A stretch of DNA of 13,581 bases from an uncultured Candidatus Melainabacteria bacterium (GCA_934693215.1 CAKUVB010000027.1:1-13581), one strand, 5' to 3'; shown: positions 1 through 6,752, counted from the first letter of the stretch. Numbers and translations: made by a program. Notes: generated from the letters alone by a model not told the origin.

Positions 1-1
1 T

Positions 2-472
2 TCTACAGGTTTAATAGCAAAAATAAAATCAGGGTTAGGAAAAGTAACCCCGTTAGGTATTGTAACTACGGCAGCAGGGGCTGTCGGTATTGGTGTTGCT
101 TTGTATGATGCTCATGCTCATGCAAAGTTAAAAGCTTATGAAAATAAAGATATCAAAAATGCTGAAGCCGGTGCTAAATATTTTAATAATACTCAATATT
201 TAGATAATGAAAGTAAGACCACAGCAAATATAAAAAAAGCAATGTTTAATTGGGAATTAACTAATACCCTTAGAGGAGCTTTAAATGCTTCTTCTGGGTA
301 TGCAAGTGGTTTTGCATCGGGACTTTTAGGGCATACCTTAACAATTGCGTCTTCGGTAGCGGCAATTGCTTTAAAAGGTAAAAAAGCCTTAATTGGTGTT
401 GCCGGTTTGGCTTTAGGTGGTATATATTCTATCGTCCGTCATACTTGTAGCAATTTAGATAACAGGCTATAA
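2..472 (+). CDS. C-terminal part of an unknown hydrophobic, glycine/alanine-rich protein (5' truncated)
   Basis: The reading frame is open from the first complete codon at base 2 to TAA at 470-472, giving about 156 residues, so the start lies outside the window. The first internal start-like codon (TTG at 101) falls inside a continuous hydrophobic stretch and is unlikely to be real. I do not recognise the family. Three hydrophobic Gly/Ala-rich segments are visible: around LGIVTTAAGAVGIGVAL at bases 53-103, around GFASGLLGHTLTIASSVAAI at about 308-367, and around ALIGVAGLALGGIYSIV at about 386-436. A polar, helix-prone stretch separates the first from the second. The pattern fits a membrane-associated or membrane-inserting C-terminus. 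No catalytic motif is seen. The stop lies 2 bp from the stop of the oppositely oriented activase gene, and a 5-bp inverted repeat (GGCTA/TAGCC, 465-480) holds both stops. Confidence 0.75.
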   Translation, partial: STGLIAKIKSGLGKVTPLGIVTTAAGAVGIGVALYDAHAHAKLKAYENKDIKNAEAGAKYFNNTQYLDNESKTTANIKKAMFNWELTNTLRGALNASSGYASGFASGLLGHTLTIASSVAAIALKGKKALIGVAGLALGGIYSIVRHTCSNLDNRL

Positions 473-474
473 TT

Positions 475-1488
475 TTAGCCGATATCCCATCTTCCGCAAG
501 TTCCACCCCAACGAGCAATTATGTTACCTTTTACATCTTTTATGTTTTCTACGTGTTGATGTTCAGTTTCGCCTTCAACGATTGAGATAACTTCACAATT
601 GTTTGAACAACCATTACATTGACAAGTTATTGATTGGAATTGCATATTACCAACGTCCCAACCTTTAAATGTTGTTTTAGCTTCTGTGTATTGGTGGTTT
701 TCCATAGCCAACAATGCAGCACCTATAGCTCCCATAGTTTGGTGATGGTCAGGAACGACTATTTCTGTTTTTAATTCTTCTTCAAAAGCTTTTACCATTC
801 CTGAGTTTGTTGCAACTCCACCTTGGAAAGATACTGTTGGAAGAAGTTCTTTTCCTAAAGCTAAGTTGCTTAAATAATTTCTAACAAGAGCTTGACATAG
901 TCCGTATAATAAATCTTCTACAGGGTATCCAAGTTGTTGCTTGTGGATTAAGTCACTTTCAGCAAATACTCCACAACGTCCCGCAATTCTTGCTGGATTT
1001 TCAGATTTTAGTGCAGTATCTCCAAATTCTTCGATAGGGACATTTAATCTTTGAGCCTGATGGTCAAGAAAACTTCCTGTACCAGCTGCACATACTGTAT
1101 TCATAGCAAAATCCGTTACGATACCATCTCTTAAAATAATAATTTTGCTATCTTGTCCTCCGATTTCTAAAATAGTTTGTACACCTGGAATATATGTTGC
1201 GGCGGCAACTGCGTGAGCTGTAATTTCGTTTTTTACGACATCTGCACCAACCAAAGCTCCTGCAAGGTTTCTACCACTACCTGTTGTACCTACACCCATA
1301 ATATTGTATTCTCTACCAGCATTATTAGCTTGTTCAAGTATTTGTCTTAATCCTGATTGAACTGCCATAACTGGTTTCCCTGCAGTTTTTAGCATGTATG
1401 AATCAATATATTGTCCTTTTTCATCTACAAGTGCAAGTTTTGTAGTTACAGATCCTACGTCTATCCCTAAATATGATGTCAAACTCAT
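475..1488 (-). CDS. 2-hydroxyacyl-CoA dehydratase activase (BadF/BadG/BcrA/HgdC family ATPase) with Cys-rich C-terminal extension
   Basis: This ASKHA-fold ATPase family uses ATP to drive low-potential electron transfer to a 2-hydroxyacyl-CoA dehydratase or benzoyl-CoA reductase-type partner. Seen, numbered from the chosen Met: phosphate-1 loop GIDVGSVTTK (8-17), GVGTTGSGR (65-73), EIGGQDSK (108-115), Cys133 in NTVCAAGTGSF and Cys172 in GRCGVFAESD. Cys133 and Cys172 are the two positions expected to share a [4Fe-4S] cluster across a homodimer. FQGGVATN (221-228) is the adenosine-side loop. Family members such as HgdC are about 260 aa. This protein is 337 aa and has an extension with C289, C291, C294, C298 and C331, like activase modules of larger CoA-dehydratase/reductase proteins. 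I chose ATG at 1486-1488 over the upstream GTG at 1521 because AAGGAG lies 8 nt before it and the family starts just before GIDVGS. No dehydratase subunit is in the window, so the substrate is unknown. Confidence 0.9.
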   Translation of the reverse strand: MSLTSYLGIDVGSVTTKLALVDEKGQYIDSYMLKTAGKPVMAVQSGLRQILEQANNAGREYNIMGVGTTGSGRNLAGALVGADVVKNEITAHAVAAATYIPGVQTILEIGGQDSKIIILRDGIVTDFAMNTVCAAGTGSFLDHQAQRLNVPIEEFGDTALKSENPARIAGRCGVFAESDLIHKQQLGYPVEDLLYGLCQALVRNYLSNLALGKELLPTVSFQGGVATNSGMVKAFEEELKTEIVVPDHHQTMGAIGAALLAMENHQYTEAKTTFKGWDVGNMQFQSITCQCNGCSNNCEVISIVEGETEHQHVENIKDVKGNIIARWGGTCGRWDIG

Positions 1489-1578
1489 TATATAAATCTC
1501 CTTCAAATTGTAGAATAACACAAAAAATTCAAATATGAAATAAAATGTTAAACAAAATAAATCAAATTTAGTGTGTAT

Positions 1579-1606
1579 TTGTCTTTGTAAAGAAATACTT
1601 TATACT
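1579..1606 (+). promoter_or_regulatory. Candidate sigma70-type promoter for the 214-aa gene
   Basis: TTGTCT (1579-1584), a 16-bp spacer and TATACT (1601-1606) resemble -35/-10 boxes. The predicted start near 1613 would give a leader of about 50 nt. An overlapping alternative is TTTACA (1609-1614), 18 bp, TAAAAT (1633-1638), but that leaves the ribosome site almost at the 5' end. No equally good promoter was found for the divergent activase gene. Confidence 0.5.
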
Positions 1607-1616
1607 TATTTACAAA
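1584..1616. repeat. 8-bp inverted repeat TTTGTAAA / TTTACAAA around the -10 box
   Basis: TTTGTAAA (1584-1591) and its exact reverse complement TTTACAAA (1609-1616) flank a 17-bp spacer that contains the candidate -10 TATACT. The arms are perfect. This could be a regulator site for the divergent pair or a chance dyad in AT-rich DNA. It is not followed by a T-run, so it is not a terminator. Confidence 0.4.
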
Positions 1617-1662
1617 CGGGAATTATTGGTTGTAAAATGTTCATAGTGGAGAAATTATAGAT

Positions 1663-2307
1663 TTGGCAAGCAATTACGAAAATTTTGATAATACAGAATC
1701 CAGCTATAGAAAGAATTCGCTTATACAAGAGCGTGTAGGTTTAGTTTCTACTCATATGTATAAACAATTTTTGGATTACCAGAAAGCTACAGTGAACACT
1801 GCTGAAGTTTTTAACGAAACTATTGAGAATCTTGCTACTATAATTGAATCTCTTAAAAAATCCTTTTCTTCAAGAGGGGTTTCTGCTCAAAATATATATT
1901 TAGAGGTGGATTCAGCAAAAACAATTGTCACGATAAATATTTTATGGCATAAAATTAGCTTAACAACACGCTGTAATTATGAACCTCAAGCATTATTTAG
2001 AGAAAATAAAACACCGTTATTTTCTGGACGTATAATGGCGATAAATGGTAATTATTATGAAATAATGAATGGTGTAGATGATAGAAAAGAAGAAATGAAA
2101 CGACTTTTGGATAATGAAGTCGCATCATTATATATTCCTGCCGATAAAATGCAAAACGCAGTATTTAAAATAAAACATCTTTCTAATAGAGAATTTGCAC
2201 TTAATCCTCAAGATGCAGCAAGAGAGTTTATCTTGAAAGTGATAGAAATTATATGTGGTGGTGGAGTTTATCACGAAGAAGGTTCAAGAAAAACTTTTAA
2301 TATTTAG
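1663..2307 (+). CDS. Conserved-looking protein of unknown function (214 aa), TTG start
   Basis: I do not recognise this protein. The N-terminal 20 residues are polar. Residues about 22-70 look like a continuous amphipathic helix (STHMYKQFLDYQ to ESLKKSF). Residues about 77-175 alternate hydrophobic and polar residues in beta-strand fashion (for example IYLEVDSAKTIVTINILW and FSGRIMAINGNYYEI). A final helix (about 184-197) ends in IICGGGVY. There is no signal peptide or transmembrane helix, so it is probably cytoplasmic. TTG at 1663 is the only sensible start: the frame has a stop at 1633-1635, no ATG/GTG/TTG lies between that stop and 1663, and GGAG (1648-1651) precedes the TTG by 11 nt. The next Met is residue 32, inside the helix. 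The stop TAG (2305-2307) overlaps the stop of the convergent gene by bases within TTAG. Confidence 0.75.
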   Translation: MASNYENFDNTESSYRKNSLIQERVGLVSTHMYKQFLDYQKATVNTAEVFNETIENLATIIESLKKSFSSRGVSAQNIYLEVDSAKTIVTINILWHKISLTTRCNYEPQALFRENKTPLFSGRIMAINGNYYEIMNGVDDRKEEMKRLLDNEVASLYIPADKMQNAVFKIKHLSNREFALNPQDAAREFILKVIEIICGGGVYHEEGSRKTFNI

Positions 2308-3548
2308 TCGAAATCTTCATTGGTTGGAGGGATTTCTTTTGGTGCGTCATATTTTATGTAACCATTAATAACTTCAATTGGTTTTTCAGTTTTTTGAGGT
2401 CCAACAACTTCGACTTTTCCTGTACCGTCTTTAAACACAATTGTGCCGATATTAATATCGCCTTGAATTTTTAAAGTTGGTTTATCACTAAACAAGTAAT
2501 AATCTTTTTCTTTTCCTACGATAATCTTTTTTATGTAGTTGTCTGTTTTTTTACCCCATTGAGTTTTTGGGAAGAAAAATAATTTAGAATTATCATCGTG
2601 TAAATTTAATTCGTTAATCTGAACTTTGTTTTCAAATCGAACACCATTATTAGCAAATCTTAGGTCAAATTTGTTAATTTTGCTATCTGTCATTTTATTC
2701 ACGTTTGCAAGTTTTAAGTTTTCGACAACAGAGTTGTTGAAAGAAAGAGCATAATCAGCTTCAATTTCGTTTGCAATAGCATTATCTACAATTATATCTT
2801 TTGTTTTAGCTTTTCCTGTAACTTTTGCTTGTGTTATTTCTGCACCTTCAGAAGCTTCTATTCTGTCAATAACTGAATATTTTTCAGGAATGTTTATATC
2901 ACCCTTACAAGCAACCCAAGTTCCGGTAGCTTTGTTCACTGTATCTCCAGGAGAGATTGTTACTGAGTATTTTGCATTTAATTTATCAGCATTACAATTT
3001 CCGTTCAGATGAATACCATGTTCAACATTTGCTACTCCAATGTTAGAATCATAAGCATTTAAGTATCCAACATTATCAATATAGTCTGCATTAGAGTTGT
3101 TTCTTAAGTTTATTGATTCAACTCCTTCAATTTGTTTGATTTTTGAATTATCAGCTTCAATAAGAGCACAAGTTCTACCATTGTCGGTTATGTCGCCATG
3201 AGCATATTCAACAGTGTTATCTTTTAATTTCATAACATTGCCTTCTTCCCCGACTGTCATTTTTTTCCAAAAACCAAGATCTTTATCTGTTATTATGCAT
3301 TCTTTTATTTGTTGCTCCGGTGGAATTGTAAGTTTGTTTTTATTGTCAAATAAGAATATGTTTGCATCTTTTGGAATATCTTTAATGGATTTTGCTCTCG
3401 AGAGTTTGAATGATTTGTTGTATCCACTGAAAAAAACATCATTTACAGTTGGTGATGTGCGTATATGTTTATATAATGCCAGCGAATTACGATTTTTTGG
3501 CAAAACAATATTATTAGAATATGAATTTATAATATTATTCATACTCAT
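2304..3548 (-). CDS. Unknown 414-aa protein with beta-solenoid-like repetitive sequence
   Basis: No family is recognised. After an N-terminal region with no signal peptide (1-60), residues about 100-385 are a run of short alternating strand/turn units rich in Asn, Asp, Ile and Val. Recurring elements include NADYI, NADKL, NEIEADYAL, INKFDLRF and INELNLHD, which suggests a right-handed parallel beta-helix or bactofilin-like solenoid. The tail is Pro/Glu/Asp-rich (PPTNEDFD). The absence of a Sec signal or LPXTG motif argues against a classical adhesin. The ATG at 3546-3548 has no clear Shine-Dalgarno site, only an A/T leader. ATG at 3540-3542 is an equally possible start and would shorten the protein by two residues. 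It lies 53 bp behind aroF on the same strand, and I saw no clear promoter or terminator in the gap, so co-transcription is possible. The 3' end overlaps the convergent 214-aa gene. Confidence 0.8.
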   Translation of the reverse strand: MSMNNIINSYSNNIVLPKNRNSLALYKHIRTSPTVNDVFFSGYNKSFKLSRAKSIKDIPKDANIFLFDNKNKLTIPPEQQIKECIITDKDLGFWKKMTVGEEGNVMKLKDNTVEYAHGDITDNGRTCALIEADNSKIKQIEGVESINLRNNSNADYIDNVGYLNAYDSNIGVANVEHGIHLNGNCNADKLNAKYSVTISPGDTVNKATGTWVACKGDINIPEKYSVIDRIEASEGAEITQAKVTGKAKTKDIIVDNAIANEIEADYALSFNNSVVENLKLANVNKMTDSKINKFDLRFANNGVRFENKVQINELNLHDDNSKLFFFPKTQWGKKTDNYIKKIIVGKEKDYYLFSDKPTLKIQGDINIGTIVFKDGTGKVEVVGPQKTEKPIEVINGYIKYDAPKEIPPTNEDFD

Positions 3549-3601
3549 ATAAAAGAACTAAAAAATAAATTTGCTACTTACGTTAATAAATTTAACAATA
3601 A

Positions 3602-4615
3602 TTAATAAATCTCTTTATGAACAATCGGTGCTATTTGTTTTAATTCTTTGTATAAAGCATCATATTGTTCAGGATATAATGATTGAGCACCATCACATAT
3701 TGCAATTTCAGGATTGTAATGAACTTCAATAATAAGACCATCACAACCTGCAGCAACACTTGCTCTTGCCATAGGTGCTACTTTATCTCTTAGTCCTGTA
3801 CCATGACTAGGGTCTATAATAATTGGTAAGTGACTGAGTTTTTTTATAACTGGAATTGCCGATAAATCAAGAGTGTTTCTTGTATATCTTTCAAAAGTTC
3901 TTATACCTCTTTCGCATAAAATAACATTTCTATTTCCTGAAGAAAGAATATACTCTGCAGAAAGGAGTAATTCTTCAAAAGTTGCAGAAAGTCCTCTTTT
4001 TAGTACGATAGGTTTTTTGACATGTCCCATTTCTTTTAACAGGTTATAGTTCTGCATGTTTCTTGCACCTATTTGGAAAATATCAACATATTTGTTGAAC
4101 ATGTCTATTTGAGAAGGGTCCATAATCTCTGATGTAACTGCCATTCCATGATTATCAGCAACACTTCTGATAATTTTTAAGCCTTCTTCTCCCAAGCCTT
4201 GAAATGCGTATGGCGACGTTCTAGGTTTGAAAGCCCCACCTCGTAATATTTTTACGTTAGATTTTTTTAAAGCTTCTGCTGTTTTATCCATTTGTTCATA
4301 GTTTTCAACTGTACAAGGCCCAGCAATAAGTCCTGTATTTACTCCACCAAATTTTATTCCGTTGACCTCAATAACAGTGTCTTCAGCTTGAAACATTCTG
4401 CTTGTAAGTTTGAATCCTGATGAAACTTTAACAACTTCCTGAACACCGTCAAGAAGCTCAATGTTTCTAGGGTCGATAACTTTATCACCGACTGCACCAA
4501 TTACGGTATGTAGTTTCCCTGTTGAAAGGTGAGTTTCAAAACCATTATTCTCAATAAACTCTACAACTCTGTCAACACAAGCCTGACTGGCATGTTCTCT
4601 CATTATAATAAGCAT
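3602..4615 (-). CDS. aroF: 3-deoxy-7-phosphoheptulonate (DAHP) synthase, type I-beta
   Basis: It condenses phosphoenolpyruvate with erythrose 4-phosphate, the first step of the shikimate pathway to aromatic amino acids. Seen: an N-terminal ferredoxin-like domain (about 1-75, beginning MLIIMREHAS), then the TIM barrel with AGPCTVE (98-104), KPRTSPYAFQGLG (130-142), GARNMQN (183-189), LKRG (205-208), LCERGIRTFE (233-242), IIDPSHGTG (266-274) and IIEVHYNPE (295-303). Cys101, His271, Glu297 and Asp308 match the family metal ligands, one residue off the Thermotoga enzyme numbering. Length (337 aa) is normal for the class with the regulatory domain, which in characterised relatives mediates feedback inhibition by Tyr or Phe. 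The first ATG is kept because it aligns with the start of that domain and has GGAAG about 10 nt upstream. The symbol follows common usage for this class; aroG-like names are also used. Confidence 0.96.
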   Translation of the reverse strand: MLIIMREHASQACVDRVVEFIENNGFETHLSTGKLHTVIGAVGDKVIDPRNIELLDGVQEVVKVSSGFKLTSRMFQAEDTVIEVNGIKFGGVNTGLIAGPCTVENYEQMDKTAEALKKSNVKILRGGAFKPRTSPYAFQGLGEEGLKIIRSVADNHGMAVTSEIMDPSQIDMFNKYVDIFQIGARNMQNYNLLKEMGHVKKPIVLKRGLSATFEELLLSAEYILSSGNRNVILCERGIRTFERYTRNTLDLSAIPVIKKLSHLPIIIDPSHGTGLRDKVAPMARASVAAGCDGLIIEVHYNPEIAICDGAQSLYPEQYDALYKELKQIAPIVHKEIY

Positions 4616-4657
4616 AATTCACACTTCCAATTTCTTAAAATACAGTCAATACCTAGT

Positions 4658-4686
4658 ATTCTAACCTAAACATTAATATTTTACAA
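4658..4686 (-). promoter_or_regulatory. Candidate promoter of aroF
   Basis: On the minus strand TTGTAA (complement of 4681-4686), a 17-bp spacer and TAGAAT (complement of 4658-4663) form a good sigma70-like promoter. The predicted leader is about 36 nt. Its -35 box overlaps the -35 box of the divergent promoter. Confidence 0.55.
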
Positions 4687-4708
4687 ATTCTTTATCATAT
4701 TGTATAAT
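4680..4708 (+). promoter_or_regulatory. Strong candidate promoter for the RWYD-repeat gene
   Basis: TTTACA (4680-4685), a 17-bp spacer and a consensus TATAAT (4703-4708) are followed by a leader of about 34 nt ending in AAGGAGG (4737-4743), 5 nt before the ATG. This is one of the best expression signals in the window. Confidence 0.75.
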
Positions 4709-4748
4709 TAACTAGCTGACAGTAGTTATTAGATAGAAGGAGGCAACA

Positions 4749-5192
4749 ATGAAAGATGAATTTACAACAAGTGCTAGACGTTGGTATGACAAAGACCCTG
4801 TTTTGTCTTCTGCTATGAAAACTCTTGAAGAATCTGATGATGAAACACAGATTAAAATAGCATTGAATTTAATTAAAATAATTACTGAACATAATATTGA
4901 AGATTCTCAGTATGAAGATGTTTCGGATATTATTTCTCAAACAGAAGTTGATTTAGCTGATGCTCGTCAAAATAGATGGTATGACTTAGATGGAACTTTA
5001 AGAACAGCTATTAGTATGCTTCAAAATTGCCCTGAATCTACTCGCCATACAATTGCCGTAGAAATGGCAAAAATGGTTGTAGAAGAAATGAAAAAGAATG
5101 AAGAAGATGATGTAGATGATTCTGATGATGAGTCTATAGATGAAGCATTAGAAAAATTAGATGAATCTCTTAGAAATAAAAATGAATTGTAA
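4749..5192 (+). CDS. Acidic 147-aa protein with duplicated RWYDxDxxL module, function unknown
   Basis: I do not recognise a named family. The protein holds two tandem copies of a module of about 39 residues, at 11-49 and 76-114. Aligned without gaps they share 13 identical positions, including RWYDxD, L at +8, A at +11, L at +15, T at +22, IA at +26/27, K at +32 and E at +36. The copies start RWYDKDPVLSSAM and RWYDLDGTLRTAI and look like two-helix units. A 26-residue linker separates them. The tail from 117 onward is very acidic (NEEDDVDDSDDESIDEAL). There is no signal peptide or membrane segment, so it is probably cytoplasmic. A near-consensus promoter and a strong ribosome site (AAGGAGG, 5 nt) suggest high expression. 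It is monocistronic and meets the GT9 gene tail to tail with 1 bp between stops. Confidence 0.85.
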   Translation: MKDEFTTSARRWYDKDPVLSSAMKTLEESDDETQIKIALNLIKIITEHNIEDSQYEDVSDIISQTEVDLADARQNRWYDLDGTLRTAISMLQNCPESTRHTIAVEMAKMVVEEMKKNEEDDVDDSDDESIDEALEKLDESLRNKNEL

Positions 5193-5193
5193 T

Positions 5194-6219
5194 TTATTTT
5201 ATGCAGTTTAAAACCGATTCAACTGTTGGATAGTGTGAGCATTTGAAAGTTGAATGAGCACAGTATTTTTGACCACAAGGTTGGCAATCCAAATTTCCAA
5301 TTAGTGTTTTATATGTGTTTTCCTTATTTAGTGTATAAGGATTAAATTTTTGAGGTGGCATATTTGTAGAAAGAGTTATTACATCTTTTTTGTCCGCCCA
5401 TGCTATAACAGAGTTTTCGATGTTGTTTGAAACTATAATATGGGCAATAGAGAAAATATATCTTAAATCTTCGAATGTTGTTTTGCCACATAAATTTACA
5501 AGGTTTTTGTGTGAAAGTTTATTTGCTAAAACATTGTCGTGAGCATCACCAATAACTAAAATATTAAATTTATCTGAAATATTATTAACAAGATTTATCC
5601 AGTTTTTCGGGTGCCAAGCAAGTTCTCCGTTTTTCATATTAGGAGATAATACTATAATTGGTCTTTCTTCTGAGAATTTCAAAAACTTGTCAATTTTTGT
5701 TTTAGAAGTGTATTTCATTTCTGGAAGAATAAATTCAGCTGATTTTGTATTGAGTCCTAAATATCTCGCAAAGTTTAAATTAAGTTCAACTTTATGAATA
5801 TTTGTATTTCTAAAATCAGGTTTAGAGTCAACATTTTCATTTCCGCCTAAACTTGAAAATTCTTTAGCATTTGAATAAGTCAATCTTCTTTTTGCACCAC
5901 ATTTAGCAAAAAGAATCAAACTTCTAAAGGTTTGTTGACAATCTATTGCTATATCAAAATTTCTTTTTTGGAGTCTTTTTGTACATTCTGAAACATCTTC
6001 AAAAATACCCATATATGGTAGTTTGTTTAGCCATTGTTCTAGTGGTGCAAGATGAACTCGATTAATCATTGGGTTTTTATTTACAACTTCAAACCCTTTT
6101 TCTGCCGTTAAGATTTCTACCTCATAATCGTTTTGCCTAAGTATACTAATTAGAGGTAATGTATAGATTGTATCTTTAAGTTCTCCAAGACTTATGATTA
6201 AAGCTCTTTGTCCTGCCAT
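5194..6219 (-). CDS. Glycosyltransferase family 9 (heptosyltransferase-like)
   Basis: GT9 enzymes such as WaaC/WaaF add heptose to the lipopolysaccharide core at the cytoplasmic face of the inner membrane. Seen: an N-terminal start ALIISLGELKDTIYTLP (6-22), in which Asp16 aligns with the catalytic Asp of the usual LGxLGDxxxTLP motif; FDIAIDCQQTFRS (88-100), matching the D.Q...[KR]S motif; LSPNMKNGELAWHPKNW (191-207); NLCGKTTFEDL (242-252); and a C-terminal Cys cluster C312, C315, C320, C327 (CQPCGQKYCAHSTFKC) seen in many GT9 proteins. Length (341 aa) is normal. The usual DTGPxH donor-binding loop is replaced by SNNIENSVIAW (264-274), so sugar-donor use may differ or activity may be weak. The start ATG has AAGGA 7 nt upstream. 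No other LPS genes adjoin it. Confidence 0.88.
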   Translation of the reverse strand: MAGQRALIISLGELKDTIYTLPLISILRQNDYEVEILTAEKGFEVVNKNPMINRVHLAPLEQWLNKLPYMGIFEDVSECTKRLQKRNFDIAIDCQQTFRSLILFAKCGAKRRLTYSNAKEFSSLGGNENVDSKPDFRNTNIHKVELNLNFARYLGLNTKSAEFILPEMKYTSKTKIDKFLKFSEERPIIVLSPNMKNGELAWHPKNWINLVNNISDKFNILVIGDAHDNVLANKLSHKNLVNLCGKTTFEDLRYIFSIAHIIVSNNIENSVIAWADKKDVITLSTNMPPQKFNPYTLNKENTYKTLIGNLDCQPCGQKYCAHSTFKCSHYPTVESVLNCIK

Positions 6220-6238
6220 TTTTTAGTCCTTTTTCTTG

Positions 6239-6267
6239 ATTATACACAATATTCTAACTATTGTAAA
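6239..6267 (-). promoter_or_regulatory. Candidate promoter of the GT9 gene
   Basis: On the minus strand TTTACA (complement of 6262-6267), 17 bp and consensus TATAAT (complement of 6239-6244) are the same two hexamers as the promoter at 4680-4708. The predicted transcript would start close to the Shine-Dalgarno site, giving a short leader of about 13 nt. Confidence 0.65.
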
Positions 6268-6282
6268 CATTTGTAAATGTTT
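6265..6282. promoter_or_regulatory. 18-bp dyad overlapping the GT9 -35 region (candidate operator)
   Basis: AAACATTT and AAATGTTT are perfect 8-bp inverted arms around GT. The dyad overlaps the edge of the -35 hexamer of the GT9 promoter and lies in the spacer shared with the divergent 107-aa gene. Size and placement suit a dimeric repressor or activator site; the regulator is unknown. Confidence 0.45.
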
Positions 6283-6361
6283 GCTTAAAAATCCTAAAGT
6301 TTGAAAAAAAAATGCCGTATATACAAGTATCGAAAGAAAGATTATTATAGGAGTAGAAATT

Positions 6362-6685
6362 ATGGAGTTTAACAGAATCAATTTTGTAGCGCAACAAGCA
6401 GCAGCATTAAATAAACCAGTACAAAAAGAAGATGCAAAAGCAGAAGAAAAAAAAGAAGCAGAAGTAAGAGATAACAAACCTGCTGAAAAACAAGTATCAG
6501 GTGAAGATGTTCTAGCATTTATGGCAGCTAAAACAGTTGATGTAAAAGTTACTAAAAAGGCTGATGCTAAAACAACAGAAGATAGAATCGCTGGTTATAT
6601 GGCTGATTTCGAAGCAGCTTATGATGAAGCAGCAGCTTTAGGTTTATCAGACGAAGCTATATTTGCTATCTTTGACAAAATGTAA
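6362..6685 (+). CDS. Small Ala/Lys/Glu-rich protein of unknown function (107 aa)
   Basis: No family is recognised. Residues 1-17 (MEFNRINFVAQQAAALN) form a short conserved-looking head. Residues about 18-46 are a low-complexity Lys/Glu/Ala/Pro linker. Residues 47-60 (SGEDVLAFMAAKTV) and 73-107 are helix-prone, the latter ending DEAIFAIFDKM. There is no signal peptide or membrane segment. The start is well supported: ATG with AGGAG (6349-6353) 8 nt upstream. The gene is followed by a strong intrinsic terminator, so it is a separate, probably well-expressed unit. I could not place a convincing -35/-10 pair; TATATA at 6318-6323 is the best -10-like box. The single-ended helical architecture could suit a structural or adaptor role, but nothing proves this. 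Confidence 0.82.
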   Translation: MEFNRINFVAQQAAALNKPVQKEDAKAEEKKEAEVRDNKPAEKQVSGEDVLAFMAAKTVDVKVTKKADAKTTEDRIAGYMADFEAAYDEAAALGLSDEAIFAIFDKM

Positions 6686-6723
6686 TAAAGAGAATAGGAA
6701 TTGGGTATGAAAGTTGATTTATG

Positions 6724-6752
6724 AAAGCCGTTTCAATAGAAACGGCTTTTTT
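6724..6752 (+). terminator. Rho-independent terminator of the 107-aa gene
   Basis: A perfect 11-bp stem AAAGCCGTTTC / GAAACGGCTTT (6724-6734 and 6739-6749) with loop AATA ends in a run of six T (6747-6752). It lies 38 nt after the stop at 6685. On the opposite strand the tail is only TTTCAT, so termination of surE transcripts here would be weaker. Confidence 0.93.

Noticed and set aside
101..472. TTG at 101 as the start of a complete 123-aa gene
   Set aside because: The frame stays open to base 2, the upstream residues continue a hydrophobic segment, and no ribosome site precedes the TTG.
465..480. GGCTA/TAGCC hairpin at the first convergent junction as a shared terminator
   Set aside because: The stem is only 5 bp and neither strand has a T-run after it.
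1489..1521. GTG at 1521 as the activase start
   Set aside because: The 11 extra residues lie upstream of a strong AAGGAG, and the family begins close to the GIDVGS loop.
3214..3552. Plus-strand frame of 112 codons inside the beta-solenoid gene
   Set aside because: It is antisense to a longer gene with coherent sequence, has no recognisable domain and reflects the reverse of an AT-rich coding strand.
3582..3596. GTTAA/TTAAC inverted repeat behind aroF as a terminator
   Set aside because: It has five AT-rich pairs and no T-tail; likely chance.
6223..6477. Minus-strand frame of 84 codons over the 107-aa gene
   Set aside because: It runs through the GT9 promoter and the well-supported 107-aa gene, and its Ala/Phe/Ser-rich sequence is the reverse of that gene's low-complexity region.
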